This document shows positions 42,594 to 51,074 of a DNA stretch of 64,000 nt, in pieces. Position 1 is the first letter of the stretch; every line of letters begins with the position of its first letter. The stretch is from NCBI RefSeq assembly GCF_013205025.1, contig NZ_JABMLE010000003.1, positions 372,001 to 436,000 on the forward strand. The letters run 5' to 3'. This stretch comes from Rathayibacter sp. VKM Ac-2857 (GTDB lineage Bacteria; Actinomycetota; Actinomycetes; Actinomycetales; Microbacteriaceae). The notes under the pieces were generated by a model that worked only from the letters and a program-made list of their open reading frames with translations, searched no databases and had not been told where the DNA came from. Made by a program: the position numbers and the translations under genes.

Positions 42594-42623
42594 CGTTCCG
42601 TAAGGGAATCCTTCAGCGGAACG
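42594..42623. repeat. Hairpin element, copy 2, beside a 17-bp perfect palindrome
   Basis: Arms CGTTCCG and CGGAACG enclose a 16-nt loop TAAGGGAATCCTTCAG. Compared with copy 1 the stem base changes on both arms (C to T, G to A) and keeps pairing. Just before it, CCACGGTCGGACCGTGG (42571-42587) forms a separate hairpin. Confidence 0.6.
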
Positions 42624-42624
42624 A

Positions 42625-43017
42625 TCAGGCGTTCGGTGCCGGTGCGAGTGTTGCGCTTCCGGAGACGACCATCCAGCGCCCGGCGATTCGTTGCCATTCG
42701 CGGACGTAGTGGAGCCGAGCCTCAATCCGTGTGCCGTGGTCGATCACAACGACGTCCACGACGGACCTGGTCTGGGCGCCGCCGGCAACGGCCAGCGTGC
42801 TGCGACTGATTTCAGCAATCGACTCGAACTTCGTCGTGCCCGACGAATGTGCTCCGAGATCTTCGTCCCGGCTGATGGTCGAGCCTTCGGGTGTCGTGAA
42901 GATCAGCTCGGGTGCGAGCAGTCGACCAAGCGCATCGACGTCACTTGCGCGCATCGCCTCCAGCAATCGATCCTCGGCAGCATCGACGCTTTCGTGGGGC
43001 ATGGACGGGGACGACAT
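42625..43017 (-). CDS. DUF4440/SnoaL-like protein
   Basis: 130 aa from the ATG at 43017; the ATG at 43002 is an alternative. EDRLLEAMRASDVDALGRLL, APELIFTTPEGSTISRDEDL and YVREWQRIAGRWMVVSGSAT are the cone-fold segments of the NTF2/DUF4440 family. Small-molecule binding or hydrolysis is the family role. Monocistronic. Confidence 0.75.
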   Translation of the reverse strand: MSSPSMPHESVDAAEDRLLEAMRASDVDALGRLLAPELIFTTPEGSTISRDEDLGAHSSGTTKFESIAEISRSTLAVAGGAQTRSVVDVVVIDHGTRIEARLHYVREWQRIAGRWMVVSGSATLAPAPNA

Positions 43018-43637
43018 GCGGGAAGAGTATCTCTGCTCGTTGCGCGGCCTGCGTCCGTATGGGGATCCCTCACGGACGGTCATCGGGACGTCGGCGAGTT
43101 CTCCTAGCTGCCGGTGCGGGCCGGCGCCATGCCTGAGGGAGGGCATGACCAGGGCGATGCCGATCTCTGCATGCAGGGCGGCGTGCGATCGGGTCGAACA
43201 CCGCCCTGTCGGCATCAGGACATGCGGTCGATCTTCGGAGCGTCGGGTGCGACTGATGGGTTCTGGCTCCAGAGGTGTCGCGTTGCGACGCAGCACTTGG
43301 GGTCGCCGCCGATAGCGTCCCCGATGGTGCTGGCGCGGAGCGAGACCGGTCGCTCCTCATCGTCAGCCCGCGCTGCTTCATCACCCCGATGAGGCCCTAG
43401 CCGCTCCGCCTGTCTCCTCCACGGTCCTTTCGGACGTTCGACTCTGGCCGGGTGACGGGAGCGCTCGATGATCTACTGTTGCTCGCCGATGGTCTGCGCG
43501 ACATCACCTCTGATAGCGCGCGGGCGCATATCAGCAGTTCGAGTCAGTTTCTTTCCCCCGAAATGGTGACTGGACGGGGAGAGAGAATGCGGTGGGGTGG
43601 CGCGCCTGCCAGCCTGATGACTGGGCTGGAGACGCCG
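43018..43637. other. Stretch without a confident gene
   Basis: No gene with family support. The frame of the following DUF7882-like gene stays open back to a GTG at 43452 but the extra 62 residues (MTGALDDLLLLADGLRDITS) do not resemble that family. The 5' part may carry decayed sequence. Confidence 0.35.
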
Positions 43638-43970
43638 ATGGGGAAGCTGCACTACGACGGAACGGTCGAGATCGACTTCGAGGATCGCATTCTCGCTCAT
43701 CTGCAGATCGTGATCACCGCGAAGCTGCGGCGCAACGAGTCGTTCCTGCTGAGCTGGCGCGATGATCACAGCATGGGCGATGGCCGCAGCGCGATCTGGC
43801 TCCATCCTTCCCACGCGCTGCGCTACAAGTACTTCGGCGGACGCATGCCCCGCATCAATCCCACCTGGATCGGCGAGCTGACCACTCTCGCGAACTCCGC
43901 AGGCGGTCTCTACATCGTCCCGGAGCCGGACGAGTCCGTCCGTAGCGCTGGCGGGGAGGCGCTCCTGTGA
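43638..43970 (+). CDS. DUF7882-like small protein
   Basis: 110 aa from the ATG at 43638 (GGAG 8 nt upstream). MGKLHYDGTVEIDFEDRILA, then LQIVITAKLRRNESFLLSWR and SAIWLHPSHALRYKYFGGRM with NPTWIGELTTLANSAGGLYI is the pattern I associate with DUF7882, a family confined mostly to Microbacteriaceae and of unknown function (sometimes mis-annotated as ATP-dependent ligase). The stop overlaps the next gene. Confidence 0.75.
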   Translation: MGKLHYDGTVEIDFEDRILAHLQIVITAKLRRNESFLLSWRDDHSMGDGRSAIWLHPSHALRYKYFGGRMPRINPTWIGELTTLANSAGGLYIVPEPDESVRSAGGEALL

Positions 43971-44206
43971 AGCGCGTCGACATCCTCTACGACGGCACCG
44001 TCTTCACGGTGAGCAACCGCACTGTGGAGGAGTTCCAGGCTGAGGTGGACGCTGCGCTCGCGGCTCCCGCACCGCAATGGCTGACAGTCAATTACGGCGA
44101 GGGCCGCGCGAACACCGCGCTCATCCTGATCACACCGTTCACGGCGCTGACGATCATCACCAACGATTTCGATGACCAGAACCTGGACCGCCCCGCCGTC
44201 GAGTAG
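43967..44206 (+). CDS. Small hypothetical protein coupled to the DUF7882-like gene
   Basis: 79 aa, GTG start in a GTGA overlap. KRVDILYDGTVFTVSNRTVE, then WLTVNYGEGRANTALILITP with FTALTIITNDFDDQ. The opening (M-K-x-x-x-L-Y-D-G) resembles the neighbouring small proteins. Likely works with its partner; no function known. Confidence 0.7.
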   Translation: MKRVDILYDGTVFTVSNRTVEEFQAEVDAALAAPAPQWLTVNYGEGRANTALILITPFTALTIITNDFDDQNLDRPAVE

Positions 44207-44317
44207 GACCGACCCTGACATGCGACAATCAGGGGAATGCCATGACCGGAGCTCAACGCCGATCGACGAGTCTCACTCCGCTCTTGAGCGCCCTCGGGCC
44301 GTCACTCACTCGGCAGC

Positions 44318-44701
44318 TCAGCCGAGGGGGTCCTGCTGAGCCGCTTCCAGGTCCGCGGTGTCGGCGTAGTCCAGGAAGTCGAGGGGCGGGATGTCGGTCA
44401 TCTCGTCGTTCCAGGAGGGCCGCGCGGGCTGCATGCGGCGCGTCTCCTGCTCGATGTGCGCGATCGCCTCCGCGTCGTCGGGTTCCTCGACCTCGCTGCT
44501 GTCGATCGGCACGGACCACAGCTGGCTCGCCGGACCGATCAGCAGATGCGCGTAGGCGCGGCCACCACCCTCGGTGAGGACCGGGACGGAGATGACGTCC
44601 GATTTCCCGACGTCGGCGAGGGCTCTGGCGTAGCGCAGGACCGCCTTGCAGGTGAGATCCCCGACGAGCAGATTTCCGCTTGAGTAGTGCAGCTTCCTCA
44701 T
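44318..44701 (-). CDS. Small hypothetical protein of the same lineage-restricted group
   Basis: 127 aa. MRKLHYSSGNLLVGDLTCKA with VLRYARALADVGKSDVISVP resembles the small protein at 47766-47975 (MKTVLWTGGSVVLDDDTAEA, VLEYSSALARLRLVGTVMI). The C-terminal half is acidic (DFLDYADTADLEAAQQDPLG). Function unknown. Confidence 0.65.
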   Translation of the reverse strand: MRKLHYSSGNLLVGDLTCKAVLRYARALADVGKSDVISVPVLTEGGGRAYAHLLIGPASQLWSVPIDSSEVEEPDDAEAIAHIEQETRRMQPARPSWNDEMTDIPPLDFLDYADTADLEAAQQDPLG

Positions 44702-44791
44702 GCCACCAGATTTCCTCGACCGTCACGAGGTCCTCAAGAGGGTTGCGAAGTGCGCTCGTCTCGGGCAGACCACGACGGGGCGATCACTGCT

Positions 44792-45919
44792 TCACGACCT
44801 GCTTCTGGCCGACGCCACGATGCTGTCGCCACGGGTGAGTCGCGCGGCGTCGGCGATCACGGCGCCTGGGTCGCCGCTGCTGCGCCAGATCTCCCGCTGC
44901 CGCTGGGCCCCGGTACCTCGGTGGAGGATCCGCTCGACGGCCGAGGACGCCGTATCGCTGTCGCCGGCCTCCTCGAGGGCGTCCCGGACGTGATGGAGCA
45001 GGCGGGCCAGCATCATGCGTGCGGGGACGGGGCAGCCGCTGACCGGGTCGATCAGGTCTCCGGTCATGCCGAAACGGCTCGCGAGCCAGGACGACGCGGC
45101 GAGGACCGGGGTGGGGATCGGCAGCGGCGGAACTCCTGCGCGGGCGTCGCGGGCGGCGGTCTCGACGAGCGCTCGAACGAGGACGGCGACGAGCGCCGCG
45201 TCCTGCGCGTGGAGCGGGACGTCGGAGATCCGCACCTCGACGGTCGGGTGGGTGCGGGAGAGCCGCGCGTCGAAGTAGAGCATCCCCTCGTCCAGGAGGG
45301 CGCCGGAGGAGGTGAGCGCGGTGACGACGCGCCGGTAGTGCGCCACGTCCTGCCAGAGGTCCGCGGGTCCGGCGGTGGGCCAGCGTCCCCAGGACTGGTA
45401 GCGCCAGCTCTGGTAGCCGGTGTCGGCTCCGCGGTCGAGCGGGGAGTTCGCGCTGAGCGCCAGGAGCGCCGGCAGCCAGCCGCGGATGCGATTGAGGACG
45501 GCGATGCCCTCCTCGGGGGAGTCGATGCCGACGTGCACGTGGAGCCCGCAGGTGAACTGCTGCCGGGCGGTGAGGCCGAAGTGCTCCGCGATGCGGCCGT
45601 AGCGCTCGTCCTCGGAGAGGTGCGGGGTGAAGGCGGCCGGACTGGTCGCCAGCGCGACGGCGCGGCCTCCGGCGGACCGTGCCGCGTCGTCGGCGGCGCA
45701 GCGTCCCTCGAGCACGCCGGCGAGGAGATCGGCGTGCGAGCGCTGCGGCCGGCCGACCGCCTCGATCTGCTCGGCCTTCAGCTCCGCCGTGAGCGTTCCG
45801 CTCCACGAGACGCGCGCGGCGCGCAGCAGTGCGGGAGCGATCGGTGCGGGAAGGAACGTCGTGGAGTCGACGAGGAGGTACTCCTCCTCGACGCCGAAGG
45901 TCCGGGCGCGGGTGGTCAC
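44792..45919 (-). CDS. ybdK: Carboxylate-amine ligase, GCS2 family (YbdK-like)
   Basis: 375 aa, GTG start in a GTGA overlap. TFGVEEEYLLVDSTTFLPAP, then RQQFTCGLHVHVGIDSPEEG, RIRGWLPALLALSANSP and YFDARLSRTHPTVEVRISDV are the conserved blocks of the glutamate-cysteine-ligase type 2 group. Members ligate glutamate to an amine or Cys with ATP; the YbdK branch has only weak ligase activity. Coupled to the M20 peptidase gene, so both may act on gamma-glutamyl or dipeptide compounds. Confidence 0.88.
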   Translation of the reverse strand: MTTRARTFGVEEEYLLVDSTTFLPAPIAPALLRAARVSWSGTLTAELKAEQIEAVGRPQRSHADLLAGVLEGRCAADDAARSAGGRAVALATSPAAFTPHLSEDERYGRIAEHFGLTARQQFTCGLHVHVGIDSPEEGIAVLNRIRGWLPALLALSANSPLDRGADTGYQSWRYQSWGRWPTAGPADLWQDVAHYRRVVTALTSSGALLDEGMLYFDARLSRTHPTVEVRISDVPLHAQDAALVAVLVRALVETAARDARAGVPPLPIPTPVLAASSWLASRFGMTGDLIDPVSGCPVPARMMLARLLHHVRDALEEAGDSDTASSAVERILHRGTGAQRQREIWRSSGDPGAVIADAARLTRGDSIVASARSRS

Positions 45920-47337
45920 GGTGTCTCCTCGGCGGCGGGTCGGTCGGCGAGCTCGACCCAGAGGTGGGCGAGGACGCCGACGGCGAGCAGGAGCTCGTCG
46001 AGGTCGGCGCTCTCGTCGCTGTCGTGCCAGTTGTCCTCGGGCAGGCCGGTGCCGAAGAAGAGGACGGGTGCCTCGAATCGGCGGGCGAGCAGCTCTGCGG
46101 GGCCGCCGCCCGCGTTCCCCATCCGCTTCACCTCCGTCACGCCGTAGCCGCGGCGCATGGCCCGCTCGAGGGCGTCGCTGCACCAGGTCCACGGCGTGCG
46201 GTACCCCTCCTGGGCGGTGCTGTCCGAGACGCTCACCTCGACGTCCAGTCCCGAAGCGAGGGCGTCGCGGACGAAGGCGCGCAGCTGCTCGCCCGCCTCG
46301 TGCACCGACTGCCCCGGCACCGTGCGGATGCTGATGTCCGCGGTCGCGCCGGACGGGATGACGGCCCGCGGCATGCCGGTCGGGTCGCCGGCGAGCAGGC
46401 CGACGACCTCGAGAGCGGGCCGCTCCCAGAGCCGTTCGAGGACGGAGTAGCCCGGCTCGCCGCCGACGACCCGGGTGTGCGACCGGCGCAGCCAGTCCGC
46501 CTCGGAGTAGGTCAGGGCGGCGAGCTCGGCCCGCCGCTGCTCGGTGATCTCCGGGATCGTGTCGGAGAACCCGGGCAGGGCGATGCGCCCCTCGGCGTCG
46601 TGGAGCCGCGCGAGGACGTCGGCCAGGGCGAGTGCGGCGTTCGGTGCCGCGCCGGAGACGGCGCCGCTGTGCACGTCGTGCAGCGTTCCCCGCACCTCGA
46701 CGTGCACCGGCAGCATGCCGCGGACACTCGTGCACATCGCCGGCTCCCCGGCCCGCCACTGCAGAGTGTCGGAGAAGACGACCACATCGGGCCGCACGTC
46801 CGTGTAGTGCTCGGTCAGAAGGGCGCTCAGGCCCGGTGAGCCGAGCTCCTCCTCGCCCTCGAAGAGCAGCACCAGGGTCACCGCGGGCGCCTCGAGGCCC
46901 GTCGCGGCCAGCAGTGCCGCCACCGACCGCACGTGCGCGAGCGCCTGCCCCTTCGCATCCGACGCGCCGCGGCCGTAGAGGCGGCCGTCGCGCAGGACCG
47001 GCTGGAACGGGGAGGTGACGCTCCACTGCTCGGCCTTCGCCGCCCGCACGTCGTGATGGCTGTAGACGAGGACGGTCGGCGCCTCGGGATCCGCGGCAGC
47101 CCACCGCGCCCGCACCGCGAACGACTCCCCGGTCGGCAGGATCTCCGCCTCCGGGAAGCCCACCTCTCGGCACGCGCGCACCAGCCACTGGGCCGACCGC
47201 CGCAGATCGCCCGCGTGCTCGGGCATGCCCGCGACCGACGGGATCGACACCCACTCCGTCAGCAGCGCCCGGTAGTCGGCGCGCTCATCGCGAAGGACCT
47301 GGGCGAGGGCGTCGGGATCGAGGGCGGTTCTGCTCAT
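45916..47337 (-). CDS. M20 family dipeptidase
   Basis: 473 aa. Zinc ligands follow the M20 order: VLVYSHHDVRAAK, LYGRGASDAKGQALAHVRSV, FEGEEELGSPGLSALL (catalytic Glu), and the final DNWHDSDESADLDEL His. The lid domain lies at about residues 200-330 (HVEVRGTLHDVHSGAVSGAA). The enzyme cleaves dipeptides or removes C-terminal amino acids. It comes first in the two-gene unit with the carboxylate-amine ligase. Confidence 0.9.
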   Translation of the reverse strand: MSRTALDPDALAQVLRDERADYRALLTEWVSIPSVAGMPEHAGDLRRSAQWLVRACREVGFPEAEILPTGESFAVRARWAAADPEAPTVLVYSHHDVRAAKAEQWSVTSPFQPVLRDGRLYGRGASDAKGQALAHVRSVAALLAATGLEAPAVTLVLLFEGEEELGSPGLSALLTEHYTDVRPDVVVFSDTLQWRAGEPAMCTSVRGMLPVHVEVRGTLHDVHSGAVSGAAPNAALALADVLARLHDAEGRIALPGFSDTIPEITEQRRAELAALTYSEADWLRRSHTRVVGGEPGYSVLERLWERPALEVVGLLAGDPTGMPRAVIPSGATADISIRTVPGQSVHEAGEQLRAFVRDALASGLDVEVSVSDSTAQEGYRTPWTWCSDALERAMRRGYGVTEVKRMGNAGGGPAELLARRFEAPVLFFGTGLPEDNWHDSDESADLDELLLAVGVLAHLWVELADRPAAEETP

Positions 47338-47471
47338 GCGTCATGACACCGCGCGTCGGGCGAGCGCCGCAGGAGGGTTGACGGACGTCGGACCGATGGC
47401 GGAGCGCAGTGGCGCGTGTCAGGCGGTCGCCCCACCGCGAGGTCCTCAGCCGGCACTTCGCGGAGACGCCG

Positions 47472-47669
47472 TCAGGGGCGGTAGAGGGACCACTCCGTCT
47501 CGGGGAGTTCGCGCAACTCGTCGACCACCCAGACGTGCCAGCCCGACGTCGTGCGCTGCTCGAGCTGACCATGCACGACTTCATAGGTCCAGCCGTCTGG
47601 CGTGTTCAGATAGCGGACGAGGCGGACGTGCTGACCTTTGACCAACGATGCCGGGGTACTTCGAGACAC
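47472..47669 (-). CDS. Small hypothetical protein
   Basis: 65 aa: LVKGQHVRLVRYLNTPDGWT, then YEVVHGQLEQRTTSGWHVWV and DELRELPETEWSLYRP. A compact beta-rich, SH3- or KOW-like composition. No family recognised. Confidence 0.55.
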   Translation of the reverse strand: MSRSTPASLVKGQHVRLVRYLNTPDGWTYEVVHGQLEQRTTSGWHVWVVDELRELPETEWSLYRP

Positions 47670-47765
47670 ATCTCGATTATCCGATCGGTGTCGGATTACG
47701 CCTGGTCGGTTGACACTCTCGCGACGCTCGGTCAGCCAGACCGCAGGGGATGCGGCGACGCGCTC

Positions 47766-47975
47766 TCAGATCGTCGGGTCGTCCCGAACCGTCAGAGGGG
47801 TGTCCATTCCCACCGGGAGCATGACCAGCCCGACGCTCTTCTCCGGCGCCGGATCCGCGATCATCACAGTGCCCACCAGTCGAAGACGAGCGAGCGCGGA
47901 GGAGTACTCGAGAACAGCTTCGGCCGTGTCGTCGTCGAGGACGACGGATCCTCCGGTCCAGAGAACAGTCTTCAC
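47766..47975 (-). CDS. Small hypothetical protein, relative of 44318-44701
   Basis: 69 aa. MKTVLWTGGSVVLDDDTAEA then VLEYSSALARLRLVGTVMIA and LVMLPVGMDTPLTVRDD. Same layout as the N-terminal half of the protein at 44318. Function unknown. Confidence 0.6.
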   Translation of the reverse strand: MKTVLWTGGSVVLDDDTAEAVLEYSSALARLRLVGTVMIADPAPEKSVGLVMLPVGMDTPLTVRDDPTI

Positions 47976-48116
47976 GTCGGAGTCCCCAATGGTCGCGGAA
48001 CAGTGGTGTTCCGACGCCAGGGACCGGGGCGCGGCGCTTCCACGGTACGTCCAGGCTGCCCCGACTCCAAGGTGAATCAGGAGGTCGATCGTCCGCGCCG
48101 GCCGTCCCGATCATCA

Positions 48117-48469
48117 TTCGGTGGCCGATCGCGTTCGAGGTCACTGTCGGCCCGCTCTCGCGAGCGGCGAAGGCGGGAGGTCTGCGGCCCTCGACGAGCG
48201 CCTACACGCAGACAGCGGAACTCGGGTACTGGATCGACGCGGCGGCCGAGGGACGCGGCGCCGTGACTCGTGCCTGCGTTGCATTGCTGACAGAGGTCCC
48301 ACGCCGAGGGATCCGTCGAGTTGAGATTCGGACGGCGGTGGAGAACGCGCGCAGCTCGCGCGTTGCTGAGCGGCTCGGGTTCACTTGTGAAGGCGTCCTC
48401 GCCTCTGCGTTGCCGCTAGGAGACGAACGACTGGACGTGGCGGTCTACGGGCGCACGTTCGCCAGCTGA
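48117..48469 (+). pseudogene. GNAT acetyltransferase remnant (N-terminus lost)
   Basis: The end of the frame is a clear RimJ/RimL-type C-terminal half: AELGYWIDAAAEGRGAVTRA, then RRGIRRVEIRTAVENARSSR with VAERLGFTCEGVLASALPLG and VAVYGRTFAS. The preceding codons stay open back to about 48117 but do not resemble the family N-terminus, and there is no suitable start. Probably a decayed gene. Confidence 0.65.
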
Positions 48470-48770
48470 CATCAGATCTCTCGCCCTCCAGAGTGCAGCG
48501 GCATGAGAACGCCGTCACGCGCCGCCGTGTGCCGCCCTTGACGACGGGCCGCCCGAAGCGTCGTGCAGAGGACCTTGCGGGCTTGTGCAGAGGACCTCGA
48601 GAACTGACAGCACTGCGCGCCGCGCGGGTGCCGCTGTCCCGTAAGACCCGCCCGATGAGATGCCCGCTGAAGGGGCGGCTCTCGGGACACGCGCGAGGCC
48701 GCGTCGCACTCCGTCGATCCGCCCCGTCGCGTCAGCCGCCCAGCAGTGGGAGGACGCCCCCGAGGGGGAG
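48470..48770. other. Gap with a partial copy of the TCCCGTAAG repeat
   Basis: GGTGCCGCTGTCCCGTAAG (48627-48645) matches GGTGCCGGCGTTCCGTAAG at 42586-42604 in 17 of 19 positions. The second stem arm is missing here. No gene is supported. Confidence 0.45.
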
Positions 48771-49649
48771 TCAGCTCCGCGCGAGGGTGGCGGAGGCGAC
48801 TCTGCCGCGCAGGGCGGCGACGAGGGCGCCGACGGACGCGTCGGGGGAGGTCCGGGTGATCGCGAGGACGGTGCGCTCGAGCGGAGGGTGCAGTCCGACG
48901 GCTTGGGTGCCGGGCGCGAGGGCGCTGCGCGGCACGGCGGCGACGCCGAAGCCCGCGGAGGCGAGGGCGGCGGCCTGCTGCACGGACCGGGTCCGCAGCC
49001 GATGCGACACGACGACGCCGGCACCGGCGAGCCGCTCGGTCAGCCACGCGCTGTAGCCGTTCGACGCGTCCACCCCGATCAGGCCGGCCTCGTCGCCGAG
49101 CTCGGCGATCGGGAGCCGGCGTCCGTGCGTGTCCCCGGCGGTGCGTCCGACGACGACGATCTCCTCGATTCCCAGCCGTTCGACGTGCAGGCCGTCGAGC
49201 GTCGCCGGCCCGGGGACGACGACGAGATCGAGCAGGCCGGTGCGCAGGTCCTCGATCGACGCGGAGGCGCTGGTCGTCTCGACCAGCTGCAGTGGCGTGC
49301 GACCGTCGGCGTTCCAGCGAGTGACCACGGGGACGAGGAAGGGCAGCGTGAAGCTCTCGGCGACGGCGAGCCGGATCGGCTGCGCCGCGTCGGCCGAGCG
49401 AGCGGCCGATACCGCGCGCTCGGCGGCGTCGACGGCGACCCGTGCGTGCTCGACGAACGCGCGTCCGTACCGGGTGAGTGTCGCGCCGGCGGCGCTCCGG
49501 TCCACGAGGGGCACGCCGACCTCGCGCTCGAGGGACGCCACCTGGTGCGACACCGCGGGCTGCGAGAGGTGGAGTGCTCGGGCCGTCGCACCGATGGAGC
49601 CGGCCCGCGCCAGCACCACGAGCACCTCGAGGGCTCGGAGACTGGGCAT
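48771..49649 (-). CDS. LysR family transcriptional regulator
   Basis: 292 aa. HTH: LRALEVLVVLARAGSIGATA with RALHLSQPAVSHQVASLERE and VGVPLVDRSAAGATLTRYGR. Effector-binding domain: PIRLAVAESFTLPFLVPVVT. It is divergent from the SDR gene at 49765 over 115 bp, so it probably controls the SDR/lipoprotein pair. Confidence 0.88.
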   Translation of the reverse strand: MPSLRALEVLVVLARAGSIGATARALHLSQPAVSHQVASLEREVGVPLVDRSAAGATLTRYGRAFVEHARVAVDAAERAVSAARSADAAQPIRLAVAESFTLPFLVPVVTRWNADGRTPLQLVETTSASASIEDLRTGLLDLVVVPGPATLDGLHVERLGIEEIVVVGRTAGDTHGRRLPIAELGDEAGLIGVDASNGYSAWLTERLAGAGVVVSHRLRTRSVQQAAALASAGFGVAAVPRSALAPGTQAVGLHPPLERTVLAITRTSPDASVGALVAALRGRVASATLARS

Positions 49650-49764
49650 AGACGGATCCTATGCCTGCCCCCTGTGTTTCGAGTGGCGGTTATGGACTGC
49701 GCGCCTCCGCTCTCCGGTTGTCTCGAGGGAGGGAGCCACACCGGCTCCCGGTAGGGAGTCCGTC

Positions 49765-50478
49765 ATGAATGAGAAGAAGAACCGCGTGCTCGTCGTCGGT
49801 GGGGGGTCGGGCATCGCCCGCGCTCTCGTGCGCGCGCTGCTCGACCACGGCGACGAGGTGATCGTCGGCGCCCGCCGTCCGGAGACCCTCGGCGCCGGTG
49901 CGAGGGAGGACGGCGATCGGCTCCGCTCGATCCGGATCGACCTCGCGGACGAGGCGAGCATCGCGGCAGCCGCCGATCTCGGACCGCTCGACTTCGTGGT
50001 GTCCTTCGCGGCGGCGCACGCCAACGGCCCGATTCGCGGGCTGGAGCGGGACGCCGTCGCGACGGCGTTCGACGCGAAGGTCATCGGGCCGATCCTGCTC
50101 GCCAAGCACCTCGCCTCCTCGATCCGACCGGGTGGCGGCTTCCTCTTCTTCTCCGGTGTCGCGGCCTGGAAGCCGTCGGCGGGGCTCGCGGTGATGGCGA
50201 CGACCAACGGCGCCGTGTCCTTCCTCGTCGAAGCGCTCGCGGTCGAGCTCGCCCCGGTCCGCGCCGTCGCGATCTCGCCGGGGATCATCGACTCCGGCGC
50301 CTGGGACGCCCTGGGTGACGACGCGAAGTCGGCGATGTTCGCCGACACGGCGGCGGCCAACCCCGCTCGCAGGATCGGCTCGGTCGACGACATCGTCTCG
50401 GCGGTGCGCTTCGCGATGGACAACACCTTCGTCACCGGGACGACGCTGCACGTCGACGGCGGCGGGCGGCTCGCGTGA
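49765..50478 (+). CDS. Short-chain dehydrogenase/reductase
   Basis: 237 aa. VLVVGGGSGIARALVRALLD is the glycine motif. DFVVSFAAAHANGPIRGLE replaces the NNAG motif. The catalytic Tyr/Lys of YxxxK is not intact: AVMATTNGAVSFLVEALAVE stands at that position, with Thr for Tyr. This is known for divergent SDRs, but it leaves activity uncertain. VHVDGGGRLA ends the protein as usual. Coupled to the lipoprotein gene. Confidence 0.8.
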   Translation: MNEKKNRVLVVGGGSGIARALVRALLDHGDEVIVGARRPETLGAGAREDGDRLRSIRIDLADEASIAAAADLGPLDFVVSFAAAHANGPIRGLERDAVATAFDAKVIGPILLAKHLASSIRPGGGFLFFSGVAAWKPSAGLAVMATTNGAVSFLVEALAVELAPVRAVAISPGIIDSGAWDALGDDAKSAMFADTAAANPARRIGSVDDIVSAVRFAMDNTFVTGTTLHVDGGGRLA

Positions 50479-51059
50479 ACCGCCGCGCACCCCTGTTCGC
50501 CGTGGGCCTGGCCGTCGTCCTCGCCACCGCCGGCTGCACGGCGACGGGCGGTCCGGCGGATCCGGCGGCGGCGGTCAGCCACGACGACGGGCTCGCGCAA
50601 CCCGGCACCGTGCATCTGGGAGGCTCGAGCGTGGAGGCGAGCCGGCCCGTCGTCCTCCGCGCACAGCAGCTCTACGCCTTCTGGAACACGGGCGACGCGA
50701 CCTGGCTGGAGCTCGCCGTCGACGACTCCTTCCTCGACCGCACTCTCCCCGAGGGGCGACCCCAGGGACCCGACGGCCCGCTCGCCGCCTCGGAGCAGTT
50801 CCGCGCAGCGGTGCCCGACCTCGCGTGCTCGCTCGACGACCTCTACGTCACGGGTGACACCTTCACCGCACGCCTGACCTTCACGGGCCACTTCACCGGC
50901 GTCTCCGGCGGAGTCCAAGGCGAGGGCCAGCCGATCGAGTTCGGCGCGATCGACATCCAGCACGTCGGCGCGAGCGGACGGATCGTCGAGGACTGGCACC
51001 TCGAGGACGACCTCACCTTCCAGCAGCAGGCGGGCCTCCTGCCGACGCCGCCCTCCTGA
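50475..51059 (+). CDS. Lipoprotein with SnoaL-like domain
   Basis: 194 aa, GTG start in a GTGA overlap. The signal ends in ATAGC (lipobox). The domain VLRAQQLYAFWNTGDATWLE then LACSLDDLYVTGDTFTARLT and HFTGVSGGVQGEGQPIEFGA is the SnoaL/ester-cyclase cone fold. Anchored outside the membrane. Its coupling to an SDR suggests a shared substrate. Confidence 0.78.
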   Translation: MNRRAPLFAVGLAVVLATAGCTATGGPADPAAAVSHDDGLAQPGTVHLGGSSVEASRPVVLRAQQLYAFWNTGDATWLELAVDDSFLDRTLPEGRPQGPDGPLAASEQFRAAVPDLACSLDDLYVTGDTFTARLTFTGHFTGVSGGVQGEGQPIEFGAIDIQHVGASGRIVEDWHLEDDLTFQQQAGLLPTPPS

Positions 51060-51074
51060 CCGTCGGCCGGCTCG

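Noticed and set aside
43452-43637. A 62-residue N-terminal extension of the DUF7882-like protein
   Set aside because: The family starts at MGKLHYDG and that ATG has its own ribosome-binding site; the extension has no family similarity I can recognise.
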